Origin: Verrucomicrobiaceae bacterium
GTDB taxonomy: Bacteria; Verrucomicrobiota; Verrucomicrobiia; Verrucomicrobiales; Verrucomicrobiaceae
DNA: 48,503 nucleotides
Direction of reading: 5' to 3'
NCBI GenBank assembly: GCA_027487315.1
Contig: JAIYDW010000096.1
Span: 1-48,503, forward strand
Part shown: in pieces, positions 26,105 to 34,679 of the stretch
How the letters are laid out: every line of letters starts with the position of its first letter
Numbering within the stretch: the first letter of the stretch is position 1
Notes under the pieces: generated by a model
Databases searched by the model: none
Told to the model about the DNA's origin: nothing
What the model saw: only the letters and a program-made list of their open reading frames with translations
Program-made: the position numbers and the translations under genes

Positions 26105-26125
26105 TGAGTCAGTATTTGACTGAGT
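26105..26125. other. Small hairpin between convergent genes
   Basis: GAGTCAGT (26105-26112) can pair with ACTGAGTC (26118-26125) at 7 of 8 positions across a five-base loop. It sits where xylH (stop at 26102) meets the minus-strand gene ending at 26109 and may help end both transcripts. It has no T-run, so termination is a guess. Confidence 0.3.
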
Positions 26126-26525
26126 CGGGAGCGTTTTTGGCTTCGAGGATTTGGAGGGTTTCGAAGGAGAGGATGAAGAAGCAGATGGCGACGGACAGAA
26201 TGAGGAGGAGCCAGGCGATTTTGGCGGATTGATCCCTGACGCGAAGGGCGCGGAGGCTGAGGCCGACGGCGATGGCGGTGAAGGATCCTTGGAGGAGGAG
26301 GTCGAGGACGAAAGCGCGAGGGGAGCCGTAGAGGGTGGTGTCATCGGGGATGAAACCGGGGCCGTAGCGGATGGGGAGAGCGATGCAGCAGGCGGCGAAG
26401 ACGACGGGGAGCCAGTAGGACCATCCTGGGGGTGCCATGGTGGTGGCAGCGCGCAAGACACCGGCGGTGAAGGCCAGGGTGGCGAGGGCGGGGATGAGGG
26501 TGATGAGGAGGTCTGGGGGGGACAT
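26109..26525 (-). CDS. Small four-span membrane protein of unknown function
   Basis: 138 residues with four hydrophobic segments: about 5-27 (LLITLIPALATLAFTAGVLR), 36-52 (YWLPVVFAACCIALPI), 71-90 (FVLDLLLQGSFTAIAVGLSL) and 103-125 (IAWLLLILSVAICFFILSF). It ends in a short polar tail. It starts 31 nt after the oppA stop on the same strand. The junction between them resembles the one between the tricorn-like peptidase and OppC at the other end of the window, including a heptamer repeat. I do not recognise the family. Co-transcription with oppA is likely from the spacing. Confidence 0.72.
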   Translation of the reverse strand: MSPPDLLITLIPALATLAFTAGVLRAATTMAPPGWSYWLPVVFAACCIALPIRYGPGFIPDDTTLYGSPRAFVLDLLLQGSFTAIAVGLSLRALRVRDQSAKIAWLLLILSVAICFFILSFETLQILEAKNAPDSVKY

Positions 26526-26540
26526 AGAGAGGGAGGACGG

Positions 26541-26568
26541 TATTAGTGATCGGTAATCAGTGGTCAGT
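26541..26568. repeat. Second heptanucleotide tandem repeat, overlapping the oppA stop codon
   Basis: Units TATTAGT, GATCGGT, AATCAGT and GGTCAGT on the + strand, period 7, less regular than the array at 276-303 but with the same final unit. The oppA stop codon is at 26557-26559 inside the third unit, so the protein ends TDH exactly like the unrelated peptidase at 292. Confidence 0.75.
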
Positions 26569-28203
26569 TCGAAGTTGGGGGGTGAGGTCGAGGGATTTGT
26601 AGGGGCGGTGGCTGAGGACGGAGTGGTGCCAGTTTTTGACTTCGGGGCGGATGAGGTTGGAGTTCATGCGCCAGAAGATGGGGATGATGGGCATGTCGGC
26701 GAGGAGGAGGGCTTCGGCTTCCTGCATCGCGGCGATGCGGCGGGCGGTGTTGGGCTCGCGGGTGGCGGTGAGCATGAGTTCGTCGTAGCGGGGGCTGGAC
26801 CAGCCAGTGTTGTTGTTGCCGTCGCCGGAGCGGAAGATGCCGAGGAAGGTGAAGGGGTCTGCGTAGTCGCCGACCCAGCCAGCGCGGGAGAGGTCGTAGT
26901 TGAGGGATTGCTGGGAGTCGATGTAGACTTGCCATTCCTGCTGGAGGATGCCGACTTCGATGCCGAGGTGCTTTTTCCAGCTCTCTTGGAAGAACTCGGC
27001 GATGGTGCGGGCGGTGGCGCTGGTGTTGGTGAGGATTTCCATTTTGCGGAAGCCTTTGCCGCCGGGGAATCCGGCTTCGGCGAGGAGGGTGCGGGCGGCG
27101 GTGGGATCGAAGCGGAGGATGTTGAGGGGTTTGTAGTCGGGATGGGCGCCGGGCGGGGTGAGGCCGGTGGCGGGGAGGTGACCGGAGCGGATGACTTGAT
27201 CGACGAGAGCGACGCGGTCGATGGCGAGGGCGAGGGCTTGGCGGACTTTGGGGTTGTCGAAGGGCGGGCGGGTGGTGTTGAGGCGATAGAACTCGCAGGC
27301 GAGTTCGGGGCCCTGGTGGAAGAAGGGTGGTTTGGTTTCGCGGTAGCGGGGGATTTTGGCGAGGGGGACGGTGTAAGTGATGTGGAGTTGGCCGTCGAGG
27401 AAGACGCGTTCTTCGGATTCGGGGTTGTCGATGGGGAAGAAGTGGATGGCGTTGAGTTTGGTGGTGGCGGCGTCCCAGTAGCGGGGATTTTTTTCGACGG
27501 CGATGAAGTGGTTGATGCGCCAGTCTTTGAGGGTGAAGGGGCCGCTGGAGACGATGTGGCCGGGTCTGGCCCAGGGGGTGTCGCGGGTGGTCATGGTGCC
27601 GAAGCGTTCGATGACGTGGCGGGGGACGGGGAACCAGGTGTAGTGTTTGAGCATGCCCGGGAAGTAGGGGGCGGGGCCTTCGAGGGTGAGGATGAGGCGA
27701 TGGGGGCTGGGGGTGGTGACGCCGACGGTGGAGAATTCTTTGGTTTTGCCGCTGTGGAACTGGGCGGCGCCTTTGAGGAGGTAGAGCATTTCGGCGTAGG
27801 GGGAGCCGAGTTCGGGGGAGAGGATGCGCTGGAAGGAGTAGAGGTAGTCGGCTGAGGTGATGGGGGTGCCATCGCTCCACGTGGCGTCCGGGCGGAGTTC
27901 GAAGGTCCAGGTTTGGAAGTCGGGACTTTGCCAGGAGGTGGCGAGGCCGGGGGCGTCGAGGTCAGGGTTAGCGGGGTCGGGTGCGACGAGGCCTTCGAAG
28001 AGGGAGGTGATGACCCAGTGTTCGGGCTGGCCGGTGACGACATGGGGATCCAGGGACTGGATGTCGGTGCCATTGCCGATAAGAAGGGTGCGGGAGGTGG
28101 CGGCGGATGCGACACGCTGGGGGCGATTTTTGCCGTGGTGATGGAGAGCTGCGAAGATGCCGAGAAGCAGCAGAGGGAGCAGTAGACGGGCAATCCAGGA
28201 CAT
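26557..28203 (-). CDS. Oligopeptide ABC transporter substrate-binding protein (SBP_bac_5, OppA-like)
   Basis: 548 residues from ATG 28203. An N-terminal hydrophobic anchor (MSWIARLLLPLLLLGIFAAL) has no lipobox cysteine, so the protein is either anchored by this segment or cleaved. The body shows the family stretches IQSLDPHVVTGQPEHWVI, LRPDATWSDGTPITSADYLY with SFQRILSPE, VRQALALAIDRVALVDQVI, and NNNTGWSSPRYDELMLTATR. It captures peptides for an Opp-type permease, which is not adjacent; an OppC permease begins at the left edge of the window. Just upstream lies a 173-bp palindrome (28212-28384), so its 5' leader may be highly structured. The open frame continues upstream through that palindrome but reads as non-coding. 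Confidence 0.92.
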   Translation of the reverse strand: MSWIARLLLPLLLLGIFAALHHHGKNRPQRVASAATSRTLLIGNGTDIQSLDPHVVTGQPEHWVITSLFEGLVAPDPANPDLDAPGLATSWQSPDFQTWTFELRPDATWSDGTPITSADYLYSFQRILSPELGSPYAEMLYLLKGAAQFHSGKTKEFSTVGVTTPSPHRLILTLEGPAPYFPGMLKHYTWFPVPRHVIERFGTMTTRDTPWARPGHIVSSGPFTLKDWRINHFIAVEKNPRYWDAATTKLNAIHFFPIDNPESEERVFLDGQLHITYTVPLAKIPRYRETKPPFFHQGPELACEFYRLNTTRPPFDNPKVRQALALAIDRVALVDQVIRSGHLPATGLTPPGAHPDYKPLNILRFDPTAARTLLAEAGFPGGKGFRKMEILTNTSATARTIAEFFQESWKKHLGIEVGILQQEWQVYIDSQQSLNYDLSRAGWVGDYADPFTFLGIFRSGDGNNNTGWSSPRYDELMLTATREPNTARRIAAMQEAEALLLADMPIIPIFWRMNSNLIRPEVKNWHHSVLSHRPYKSLDLTPQLRTDH

Positions 28204-28211
28204 GGGGAGAA

Positions 28212-28384
28212 TTGAACCCGAACTCCTCGATTGGAAGCGGCCCATCCGCAACCTCCATTGCGGTTCCAAGGCTTCGCAGCTCTTGCCCGGTATCGATCAG
28301 ATACAGGGACTGCGAGCCGCAAAGCCTTGGAACCGCAAGCGAGGCAGCGCCTGAGCGACTTCGAATTGTGGAATCCGGGTTGAA
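28212..28384. repeat. 173-bp imperfect palindrome (MITE-like or structured RNA), copy 1
   Basis: Centred on 28298. Perfect 17-bp arms TTGCGGTTCCAAGGCTT (28258-28274) and its complement (28322-28338). Inside them CGCAG/CTGCG, CCC/GGG and GTATC/GATAC around a GATCA loop. Outside them TTGAACCCG (28212-28220) pairs with CGGGTTGAA (28376-28384) with one mismatch, and GAAG/CTTC and other blocks pair in between. It fills most of the 336-base gap between oppA and the S11 gene, and nothing coding is visible in it. The core resembles the palindrome at 34680-34844. Confidence 0.8.
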
Positions 28385-28539
28385 GGTGGGGAGGGAGTGG
28401 GAGGCAGGGACGATATGGGGTGGAATTGGTGCTTCGTGGTTTGACAAGTGGGTGGAGCGGGTCTTTTTGACGGGTGCGCGGAGGGTGACGCTGCCTCTGC
28501 ATGAGCTCTTAATTGTTTTTGATGATGCCTGATTTGTTT

Positions 28540-29658
28540 ATGAGCCGTTTTGGGCTGCTGGGTGCGGCGATGATTGGGGTGTTGGGATTGACGGCGTGCG
28601 GGAGTGGGGCATCGGGTCAGGGAAGTGGCACGCAGTATCATCCTTCGATGAGTTACGGGCCGACGGGATTGCCGGCGGGGAGTTATGCGACGCCGGGGGT
28701 GATGAGTCCGTATGGGCAGCCGCGACCAATGGCTCCGGCTCAGGCCGCTCCGACGATGGCGGGGAGGGATCCGTATCCGGCGGGGATGCAGGTGGCGCGG
28801 GTGAGTGGGGCGGCGCCGGTGATTCGGGCGGCTTCGTATTTGTTGATTGATGCGCGGACAGGGGCGCATTTGGCATCGAGCAATCCGGATCAGCGGCGGG
28901 CGGTGGCGAGCACGCAGAAGCTATTGACGGCGCTGGTGGTTTTGGATGCGGGGAATTTGGACAAGGTGGTGACGATTCAGTCGACGGATGCGCAGGTGGA
29001 GCCGACGCGGTTGGGGCTTGGGGCGGGGCAGAGGTACACGAGGCGGAATCTGCTGAATGCGGTGTTGATCAAGAGTGCGAACGATGTGGCGAAGGCGTTG
29101 GCGCGGGACAATGCGGGGAGTTCGGCGGCGTTTGCGGAGAGGATGAATGCGAAGATGCGGCAGTTGGGCGGAACGTCGTCGAATTTCAGAAATCCGCATG
29201 GGTTGACGGAGCCGGGGCAGTATTCGACGGCGCGGAACATGGCGCGGGTGGCGATGGCGGCTTATCGGAGTTCGGTGATTCGGGAGGCGGTGGCGAAGCG
29301 GTATTACCGGTTCACGTTCAACAGCGGGAAGAGTGTGACCCTGGAGAATACGAACAAGCTGCTGGGGACGATGGGGGCGTGCAATGGGATGAAGACGGGG
29401 TACACTGTGGCGAGCGGGCGGTGTTTGATTTCTTCGGCGTCGGCTGGGGGGCGGGATGTGATTTTGGTGCAGTTGGGAACGAAGACGCAGTATATCTTCA
29501 ATGATGCGCGGACGCTGATGACGTGGGGATTGCGTCAGTTGGGAGCGAATGTGGCGGAGGCGGAGGTGACCGAGGAGCATGGCCTGACGGCGATGCTGGA
29601 GGACGAGCCGTCTGAAATCAGCGGGGCGGGCGATGGTGAGGCGGTGGTCGTTCCGTGA
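28540..29658 (+). CDS. D-alanyl-D-alanine carboxypeptidase family protein (peptidase S11), lipoprotein
   Basis: Trims or cleaves peptidoglycan stem peptides outside the inner membrane. 372 residues. Signal with lipobox LTAC (MSRFGLLGAAMIGVLGLTAC, cysteine at 20), a Gly/Pro/Met-rich linker (to about 90), then the S11 core. The three active-site motifs are intact: Ser124-x-x-Lys (STQK), Ser179-x-Asn (SAN) and Lys285-Thr-Gly. The C-terminal PBP5-type beta domain is missing; an acidic tail replaces it. In-frame ATGs at 28522 and 28525 are alternative starts, but 28540 gives the best signal. It lies downstream of the 173-bp palindrome and 69 nt upstream of msrB. Confidence 0.9.
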   Translation: MSRFGLLGAAMIGVLGLTACGSGASGQGSGTQYHPSMSYGPTGLPAGSYATPGVMSPYGQPRPMAPAQAAPTMAGRDPYPAGMQVARVSGAAPVIRAASYLLIDARTGAHLASSNPDQRRAVASTQKLLTALVVLDAGNLDKVVTIQSTDAQVEPTRLGLGAGQRYTRRNLLNAVLIKSANDVAKALARDNAGSSAAFAERMNAKMRQLGGTSSNFRNPHGLTEPGQYSTARNMARVAMAAYRSSVIREAVAKRYYRFTFNSGKSVTLENTNKLLGTMGACNGMKTGYTVASGRCLISSASAGGRDVILVQLGTKTQYIFNDARTLMTWGLRQLGANVAEAEVTEEHGLTAMLEDEPSEISGAGDGEAVVVP

Positions 29659-29727
29659 TGGGGAGTGTGGGTGGTGATTGTTGGAATATATCGCAAAGGA
29701 GGAGCGTCTTAGATCGTACCGAAACGT

Positions 29728-30348
29728 ATGAAGATCGTGTCCCCCTTTACTTCCCTGTGTGCCGTTTGCCTTTTGATTGGGTTCAGTGCGTGTCAGGCGG
29801 AAGAACCGAAGTCCTCGAAAACCGAAACGAAAATGGAAACTTTGAAACCTGAAGTGGTGCTGTCTGATGAAGAGTGGAAGAAGCGGCTGACGGCGGAGCA
29901 GTTTGCGGTGGCGCGGAGTGCGGGGACGGAGCGGCCGTTTGGGCTGATCTATGAGACGTTCGAGAAGCAGGGTGAGGGGACGTATTACTGCGTGTGTTGC
30001 GGGGTGGAGTTGTTCACTTCGAACGAGAAGTTTCACTCGGGCTGCGGATGGCCTTCGTTCTATGATGCGTCGAAGGCGAAGAACGTGTTTGAGAAGGTGG
30101 ACAATAGTCACGGGATGGCGCGCATTGAGACGGTGTGCAAGCGCTGCGGGGCGCACCTGGGGCACGTGTTTGAAGGGGAAAGTGTGTCGAAGGACACGCC
30201 GACGAATCGGCGATTTTGCATCAACGGGGTGGCGTTGAAGTTTGTGGAGAAGGGTGGCAAGGCGCCGGAGTTGCTGGTGGTGGAGTCGGAGGCGGTGCAG
30301 AAGAAGAAAGAGGAAGTGGCGAAAGAGGGTGGGGTGGAGGCGAAGTGA
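29728..30348 (+). CDS. msrB: Peptide-methionine (R)-S-oxide reductase, lipoprotein form
   Basis: Reduces the R form of oxidised methionine in proteins. 206 residues. A lipoprotein signal (LIGFSAC) places it in the envelope. The MsrB domain spans about 45-175: WKKRLTAEQFAVARSAGTER, the zinc pairs CVCC and CKRC, SGCGWPSFYDA, and the catalytic cysteine (about 164) in RRFCINGVALKF, followed by a charged Glu/Lys tail. No MsrA domain is fused. Secreted MsrB proteins repair oxidised envelope proteins. An unknown exported protein follows after 17 nt, probably in the same transcript. Confidence 0.95.
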   Translation: MKIVSPFTSLCAVCLLIGFSACQAEEPKSSKTETKMETLKPEVVLSDEEWKKRLTAEQFAVARSAGTERPFGLIYETFEKQGEGTYYCVCCGVELFTSNEKFHSGCGWPSFYDASKAKNVFEKVDNSHGMARIETVCKRCGAHLGHVFEGESVSKDTPTNRRFCINGVALKFVEKGGKAPELLVVESEAVQKKKEEVAKEGGVEAK

Positions 30349-30365
30349 GTTTTGGCTGCACCGTG

Positions 30366-31001
30366 ATGAGGACTCTTATTTTAGGGTTTGCAGCGTTTTT
30401 TTGTTTGGCTGGGCCGGTTGTGGAGGCCGCTGATGCCGGGGCAAAGGTGACTCGGGTGGTCGAGGCGGTCGGGGGAGAGAGCAAGCTGTTGAAGCTGTTC
30501 CGGATTGAGGAGATTTTTCATTTCGGCGACCAACCGGAGCCTGCCGAGGGCAAGAAGAGGTCGACCCGGGAGTCGGTGCTGGAAATGCCGGGTTTGTGGT
30601 GGATCAAAGGCAAAGAGCGTGCCGACGAACCCGCAAAGTATGACGTGTGGGCTTGGACCCTTGGCATCTTGGTGGAGCCGAAGGCCAAGGTAGAGGACAT
30701 TCCTGACAAGGAGGACGGTGGAAAAACGTTGTTTGGACTGCGGGTCAGTGAAGTGGTGAAGCCCGCGATGGATCTATATTTTGATCCCGGGACAAGTCTG
30801 CTCACACGGGTGGATTGGCGGGGAGACATTTACCGATTTAGCGACTGGAAAGAACATGACGGCGTGAAGTATGCGAGCCGGACGGTTATCTTTAAAGCTG
30901 TGAGCGGAAAGCCCTGGTTCTTTCATGAGGTGACGGCGGTGGAGCGTTTGGCGGCGTTGCCGGAAGGCGTGGTTAGGCCGGTGGATGTGAAGAAGGAATG
31001 A
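30366..31001 (+). CDS. Exported protein of unknown function
   Basis: 211 residues from ATG 30366; the frame is open further upstream inside msrB, but this start gives a clean signal peptide (MRTLILGFAAFFCLAGPVVE, cut after VEAA). The mature part begins VTRVVEAVGGESKLLKLFRI and is rich in beta-strand-like stretches (LWWIKGKERADEPAKYDVW, DLYFDPGTSLLTRVDWRGDI). The pattern of a helix followed by an antiparallel sheet recalls LolA/outer-membrane lipoprotein-sorting folds, but no motif proves it. Only 17 nt separate it from msrB, so the two are probably one transcription unit. Confidence 0.75.
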   Translation: MRTLILGFAAFFCLAGPVVEAADAGAKVTRVVEAVGGESKLLKLFRIEEIFHFGDQPEPAEGKKRSTRESVLEMPGLWWIKGKERADEPAKYDVWAWTLGILVEPKAKVEDIPDKEDGGKTLFGLRVSEVVKPAMDLYFDPGTSLLTRVDWRGDIYRFSDWKEHDGVKYASRTVIFKAVSGKPWFFHEVTAVERLAALPEGVVRPVDVKKE

Positions 31002-31077
31002 GCATTTTCAGTCTGCGGGTACGTAGGGAGACGGGGAATGGAACGGATGTCGTTTCGAGTGGATTGGGTGCAGGCCT

Positions 31078-32433
31078 TCATGAGCCATTGCCGTAGGCGG
31101 TATCGAGGTGGTTGATGAGGGGGTAGAGGCGGTGGTTGAGTTTGGACATGGCTTCGAGGAGAGGGGGGTAGGGGTTGTAGCGGGCGTCTAGGATGCCTTT
31201 GTTGCTGTCGCGGTTGGAGGCGTCGGTTTTGGTATTGGAGGGGTCGTTGTCCATGTATTTGAACCAGTGCCAGCCGACGCAGGTTTTGGATTCGAGGAGG
31301 GCGAGAGCGAAGTTTTGGTAGAAGGCGCCGCGGTCGGCCTGGGTTTTGACGACCCAGCCTGCGCCACTGGTGTTGGCCATGCCGCTGTCCATGCCTTTGA
31401 CGTAGAATTCGGTGATGAGGCAGGGTTTGCCTGACCAGTCGTGCCACTGTTTGAGGTGCTCTTTTTGCGGGCTCCAGTGGTCGTAGTAGTTCATGGAGAT
31501 GGCGTCGCACCAGCGGCCGGCGGCTTTCCAGGCGCCGCTGGCGTGTTTGGCGGGTCCGTGAAAGCGGGAGCCGAGGCAGAGGTGATGGGGGAGGGCTGCG
31601 CGGATGGCCTGGGTGGTGATGCGGAAGTAGGTGTCGAAGACGTGCTGAACGAAGTCGCGTCGGAGGTCCTCGGTTAATGGGCCTTTGCCGGCGATGAAGG
31701 CATCGGCGGCGACTTTGGTGGCGCCGGTGCGTTTGAGCATGCGGTCGAGCATGTCTTTTTTGATGGGCAACTCGTTGTCAGAGAAGACGCCGACGAGGAA
31801 GGGGTCGTCACGCATGGCGGTGAGGCGCTCCTGGCATTGTTTGGCGCAGAAGGCTTCGAAGCCGGGTTCGAAGACGGGGAGGACGTCGTCCTGGTAGCCG
31901 GTGTGTCCGGCTTCGGAGTGGGTGAGGCCGAGGTCTCTGGCGAAACCGCTCATGAGGTTGAGGGTGACGGTGTAGGGGAGGGGATTTTCGGCGGAGCGGA
32001 GGGTTTCGTGATCGGAGAAGCCGCCGCAGCCGTTGAAGCGGAGTTCGCGGAGGAGATCGAGGGTTTTGGAGGCCCAGGCTTGGGGAGAGCCGAAGCGCTT
32101 TTCGAAGGGTTCTTTGGCTGCGAGTTGGGATTCGGGTTTGAGGGAGCAGAGGCCGGCGAAGATGAAGCGGCCGCCTTCGGGATCGATCAGCCACCAGCGG
32201 TCGGCGATTTTTTCGACGCGGAAGAAGCCTGTGGCGGGGCGTTTTTCGTCTGACAGGCCGCCGAAGCGGGTCAGGGCTGAGGAGGGTAGCGCAGGGACGT
32301 TGAGGGTGTCGAGGGTACGGGTTTCACGACCTTTCCATTGGCCGGTGACGTTGGCTTTGGCGTCGATGAAGAGGGGCGTTTGGGCCTGGGAGAGGAGTGT
32401 TGGGATGAGGAGGAGCAGGCCTTTGAGAGTCAT
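31078..32433 (-). CDS. Exported glycoside hydrolase, clan A (agarase-like)
   Basis: 451 residues from ATG 32433, with signal peptide MTLKGLLLLIPTLLSQAQTP; the frame is open upstream to 32604 but reads as non-coding. The mature part contains ADRWWLIDPEGGRFIFAGL, an opening typical of agarase-like and GH-A clan enzymes. It also contains the acid/base motif FSDNELPIKK (Asn-Glu pair) and the nucleophile-type strand CLITEFYVKG with its Glu, then WHWFKYMDND. Together these support an (alpha/beta)8 retaining hydrolase. The exact substrate (agar, porphyran or another galactan) cannot be told. It stands alone between + strand genes. Confidence 0.82.
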   Translation of the reverse strand: MTLKGLLLLIPTLLSQAQTPLFIDAKANVTGQWKGRETRTLDTLNVPALPSSALTRFGGLSDEKRPATGFFRVEKIADRWWLIDPEGGRFIFAGLCSLKPESQLAAKEPFEKRFGSPQAWASKTLDLLRELRFNGCGGFSDHETLRSAENPLPYTVTLNLMSGFARDLGLTHSEAGHTGYQDDVLPVFEPGFEAFCAKQCQERLTAMRDDPFLVGVFSDNELPIKKDMLDRMLKRTGATKVAADAFIAGKGPLTEDLRRDFVQHVFDTYFRITTQAIRAALPHHLCLGSRFHGPAKHASGAWKAAGRWCDAISMNYYDHWSPQKEHLKQWHDWSGKPCLITEFYVKGMDSGMANTSGAGWVVKTQADRGAFYQNFALALLESKTCVGWHWFKYMDNDPSNTKTDASNRDSNKGILDARYNPYPPLLEAMSKLNHRLYPLINHLDTAYGNGS

Positions 32434-32587
32434 GGGAGTGGTGTAACATGGGTCTTTGGGGTGGAACAGGGGGATTTTTTGAAGGGGGGAGATAGGTGGA
32501 CAGGGGTTTGCGCGCTGCTTTGGGTGAGATGAGAATACCTGGCTGGACACTGGGTGGGGGGCGTGCCAAGGTGGGCGGCTTTTGGTT

Positions 32588-33247
32588 ATGATTGAACAAT
32601 TCATTGATTATGTCCTGCACGTGGACAAGCACCTGGTGGTGTTTGCCCAGAACTACGGCACGCTGATTTACGTGCTGCTGTTTGCCATCGTGTTCTGTGA
32701 GACGGGGTTGATTGTGACGCCGTTTTTGCCGGGGGATTCGCTGCTGTTTGCGGTGGGGGCGCTGGCGCCGCAGGGGATGGTGAGGCTGGAGGTGGTGATT
32801 CCGCTGCTGATTGCGGCGGCGATTCTGGGGGATGCGTTTAACTACTGGGTGGGACGGCGTGCGGGGGGCTGGATTGTGCAGCAAAAGTGGTTCCGACGTG
32901 ACTACATGGAGCGGACGGAGCAGTTCTTTGCCCACCACGGTGGAAAGGCGATCATCCTGGCGCGGTTCGCGCCGATCATCCGCACCTTTGCGCCATTCAC
33001 GGCGGGATTTGGCCAGATGGACGCGAGGCGCTTTTTCTTCTTCAACGTCACCGGCGGGGTGGTGTGGGTTTTAAGTTTCTGCGTGGGGGGGTATTTTTTG
33101 GGGCAGATCCCGTGGATCAAAGGGAACCTCAAAATGGTGTTCGTGCTGATTATCGTGGTCTCGCTGATCCCGGTGGTGGTGGAGTTTTTCAAACATCGGG
33201 GTGCTGGCAAGGAATCGGCTAGTAAGGGATCTGACGAAAAGGTATGA
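32588..33247 (+). CDS. DedA-family membrane protein
   Basis: 219 residues, inner membrane, SNARE-associated/DedA family, linked to lipid scrambling (undecaprenyl phosphate or phosphatidylethanolamine flipping) and envelope homeostasis. Family stretches: FCETGLIVTPFLPGDSLLFA, GDAFNYWVGRRAG, and HGGKAIILARFAPIIRTFAP with FTAGFGQMDARRFFFFN. About five hydrophobic segments. The ATG at 32588 was taken; a TTG two codons earlier is possible. Its stop overlaps the start of upp (ATGA), so the two are translationally coupled. Confidence 0.93.
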   Translation: MIEQFIDYVLHVDKHLVVFAQNYGTLIYVLLFAIVFCETGLIVTPFLPGDSLLFAVGALAPQGMVRLEVVIPLLIAAAILGDAFNYWVGRRAGGWIVQQKWFRRDYMERTEQFFAHHGGKAIILARFAPIIRTFAPFTAGFGQMDARRFFFFNVTGGVVWVLSFCVGGYFLGQIPWIKGNLKMVFVLIIVVSLIPVVVEFFKHRGAGKESASKGSDEKV

Positions 33248-33879
33248 GTTCTGAGCGATCTGGATTGACGGTATTGGACCATCCGCTGGTGCGGGTGGAG
33301 CTTTCGGTGTTGCGTGATGTGAGCACGGGGACGGACGGGTTTCGGTCGAGTTTGAATCGGCTGGCGGAGTTGTTGTTCATGGAGGCGACGCGGCATTTTG
33401 AGACGGTGCCGGTGCGGGTGAAGACGCCGCTGGTGGAGACGACGGGGGCGGTGCTGGCGCGGACGGTGGTGTTGGTGCCGATTTTGCGTGCGGGTTTGGG
33501 TTTGCTGGATGGGATGCTGGATTTGCTGCCGGGGGCGGTGGTGGCGCATTTGGGGATTGCGCGCAATGAGGAGACCTCGTGTCCGGAGCCGTATTATGCG
33601 AAGTTGCCGGCGTGTTTGCCGGAGGCGGAGGTGATTGTTTTGGATCCGATGCTGGCGACGGGGGGGAGTGCGTGCGAGGCGCTGAAGCAGTTGAAGGCGG
33701 TGGGTGCGAAGCGGTTGACGATGGTGACGGTGTTGAGTTGTCCTCAAGGGGTGGCGGCGGTGCGGGAGGCGCATCCGGATGTGAGGATCATCACGGGGGT
33801 GGTGGATGAGGGGCTGAATGAGAAGAATTACATTGTGCCGGGCTTGGGGGATGCGGGTGATCGGTATTTTGGGACTTAG
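33244..33879 (+). CDS. upp: Uracil phosphoribosyltransferase
   Basis: Salvages uracil: uracil plus PRPP gives UMP and pyrophosphate. 211 residues, the usual length. Features: HPLVRVELSVLRDVSTGTDG at the N-terminus, VVLVPILRAGLGLLDGMLDL, the PRPP-binding loop VIVLDPMLATGGSACEALKQ, and the C-terminal uracil-binding PGLGDAGDRYFGT. It overlaps dedA by four bases and tcdA follows by five bases, giving a dedA-upp-tcdA operon. Confidence 0.96.
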   Translation: MSSERSGLTVLDHPLVRVELSVLRDVSTGTDGFRSSLNRLAELLFMEATRHFETVPVRVKTPLVETTGAVLARTVVLVPILRAGLGLLDGMLDLLPGAVVAHLGIARNEETSCPEPYYAKLPACLPEAEVIVLDPMLATGGSACEALKQLKAVGAKRLTMVTVLSCPQGVAAVREAHPDVRIITGVVDEGLNEKNYIVPGLGDAGDRYFGT

Positions 33880-33884
33880 GAGAG

Positions 33885-34673
33885 ATGGAGCAGGATTATT
33901 TGGATCGGTTTGGGGGGATTGGGCGGTTGTATGGCCGGGAGGCGATGGAGCGGTTGCGGGCGGCGCATGTGGCGGTGATCGGCGTGGGTGGAGTGGGGTC
34001 GTGGGTGGTGGAGGCTTTGGCGCGGTCGGGGGTGGGGGCGTTGACGCTGATCGACATGGATGATGTGTGTGTGACGAACACGAATCGGCAGTTGCCGGCG
34101 TTGTCGGGGACGGTGGGGATGCCGAAGGTTTCGGTTTTGGCAAAGCGGGTGAAGGAGATCAATCCAGAGTGTTTGGTGACTGAGATGTGCGAGTTTTTGA
34201 CGGAGAGTACGGTGGAGCGTTTGCTGGCACCGGAGTATGATTTTGTGGTGGATGCGGTGGACCGGATGTCGATCAAGACGTTGATTTTGGGGGAGTGCGG
34301 GAAGCGGGGATTGCGGGTGATTAGCTCGGGGTCAGCCGGGGGGAGACGGGATCCGACGCAGGTGCGGATCGTGGACATCGGGATGGCGGGGAATGACCGA
34401 TTGATTTACCAGGTGAGGAAGAAGCTGAGACGGGACTATGGGTGGCCGATGAGCACGGATGGGAAGCCGATTTTGATGGGGGTATTGTGTGTGTGCTCGG
34501 GGGAACGGGCGATTTATCCGAGGTTGGATGGGACTTGCTCGTTGGAGCCGGAGCCGGGGACGGGGCGGGGGATGCGGCTGGACTGTGCGGAGGGGTTTGG
34601 GGCGGCGGTGTTTGTGACGGGGGCGTTTGCGTTTGCGCTGGCGGGGGAGGTGGTGAGGCAGTTGACGGAGTGA
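33885..34673 (+). CDS. tcdA: tRNA threonylcarbamoyladenosine dehydratase
   Basis: Converts t6A37 of tRNAs to its cyclic form with ATP; E1-like ThiF/MoeB fold. 262 residues, close to the E. coli length of 268. Seen: N-terminal DRFGGIGRLYGREAMERLRA, nucleotide loop VAVIGVGGVGSWVVEALARS, metal/ATP site LIDMDDVCVTNTNRQLPAL, and FVVDAVDRMSIKTLILGECG. The TcdA-specific SSGSAGGRRDPTQVRIVDI and SVVYSxE-like VLCVCSGERAIYP follow. Last gene of the dedA-upp-tcdA run. Its transcript would read into the 165-bp palindrome and end at the terminator at 34848-34878. Confidence 0.92.
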   Translation: MEQDYLDRFGGIGRLYGREAMERLRAAHVAVIGVGGVGSWVVEALARSGVGALTLIDMDDVCVTNTNRQLPALSGTVGMPKVSVLAKRVKEINPECLVTEMCEFLTESTVERLLAPEYDFVVDAVDRMSIKTLILGECGKRGLRVISSGSAGGRRDPTQVRIVDIGMAGNDRLIYQVRKKLRRDYGWPMSTDGKPILMGVLCVCSGERAIYPRLDGTCSLEPEPGTGRGMRLDCAEGFGAAVFVTGAFAFALAGEVVRQLTE

Positions 34674-34679
34674 GGGATA

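Noticed and set aside
26560-27855. 431-codon + strand open frame opposite oppA
   Set aside because: Shadow frame; the minus-strand translation is a complete SBP_bac_5 protein.
28204-28320. tRNA or tmRNA on the minus strand (GGGTTCAATTC resembles a T-loop)
   Set aside because: The flanking bases cannot form the T-stem, and the region is better explained by the symmetric palindrome 28212-28384.
28212-28384. Integron attC site
   Set aside because: The palindrome is longer than usual attC sites and lacks the RYYYAAC/GTTRRRY ends; no integrase or cassette array is nearby.
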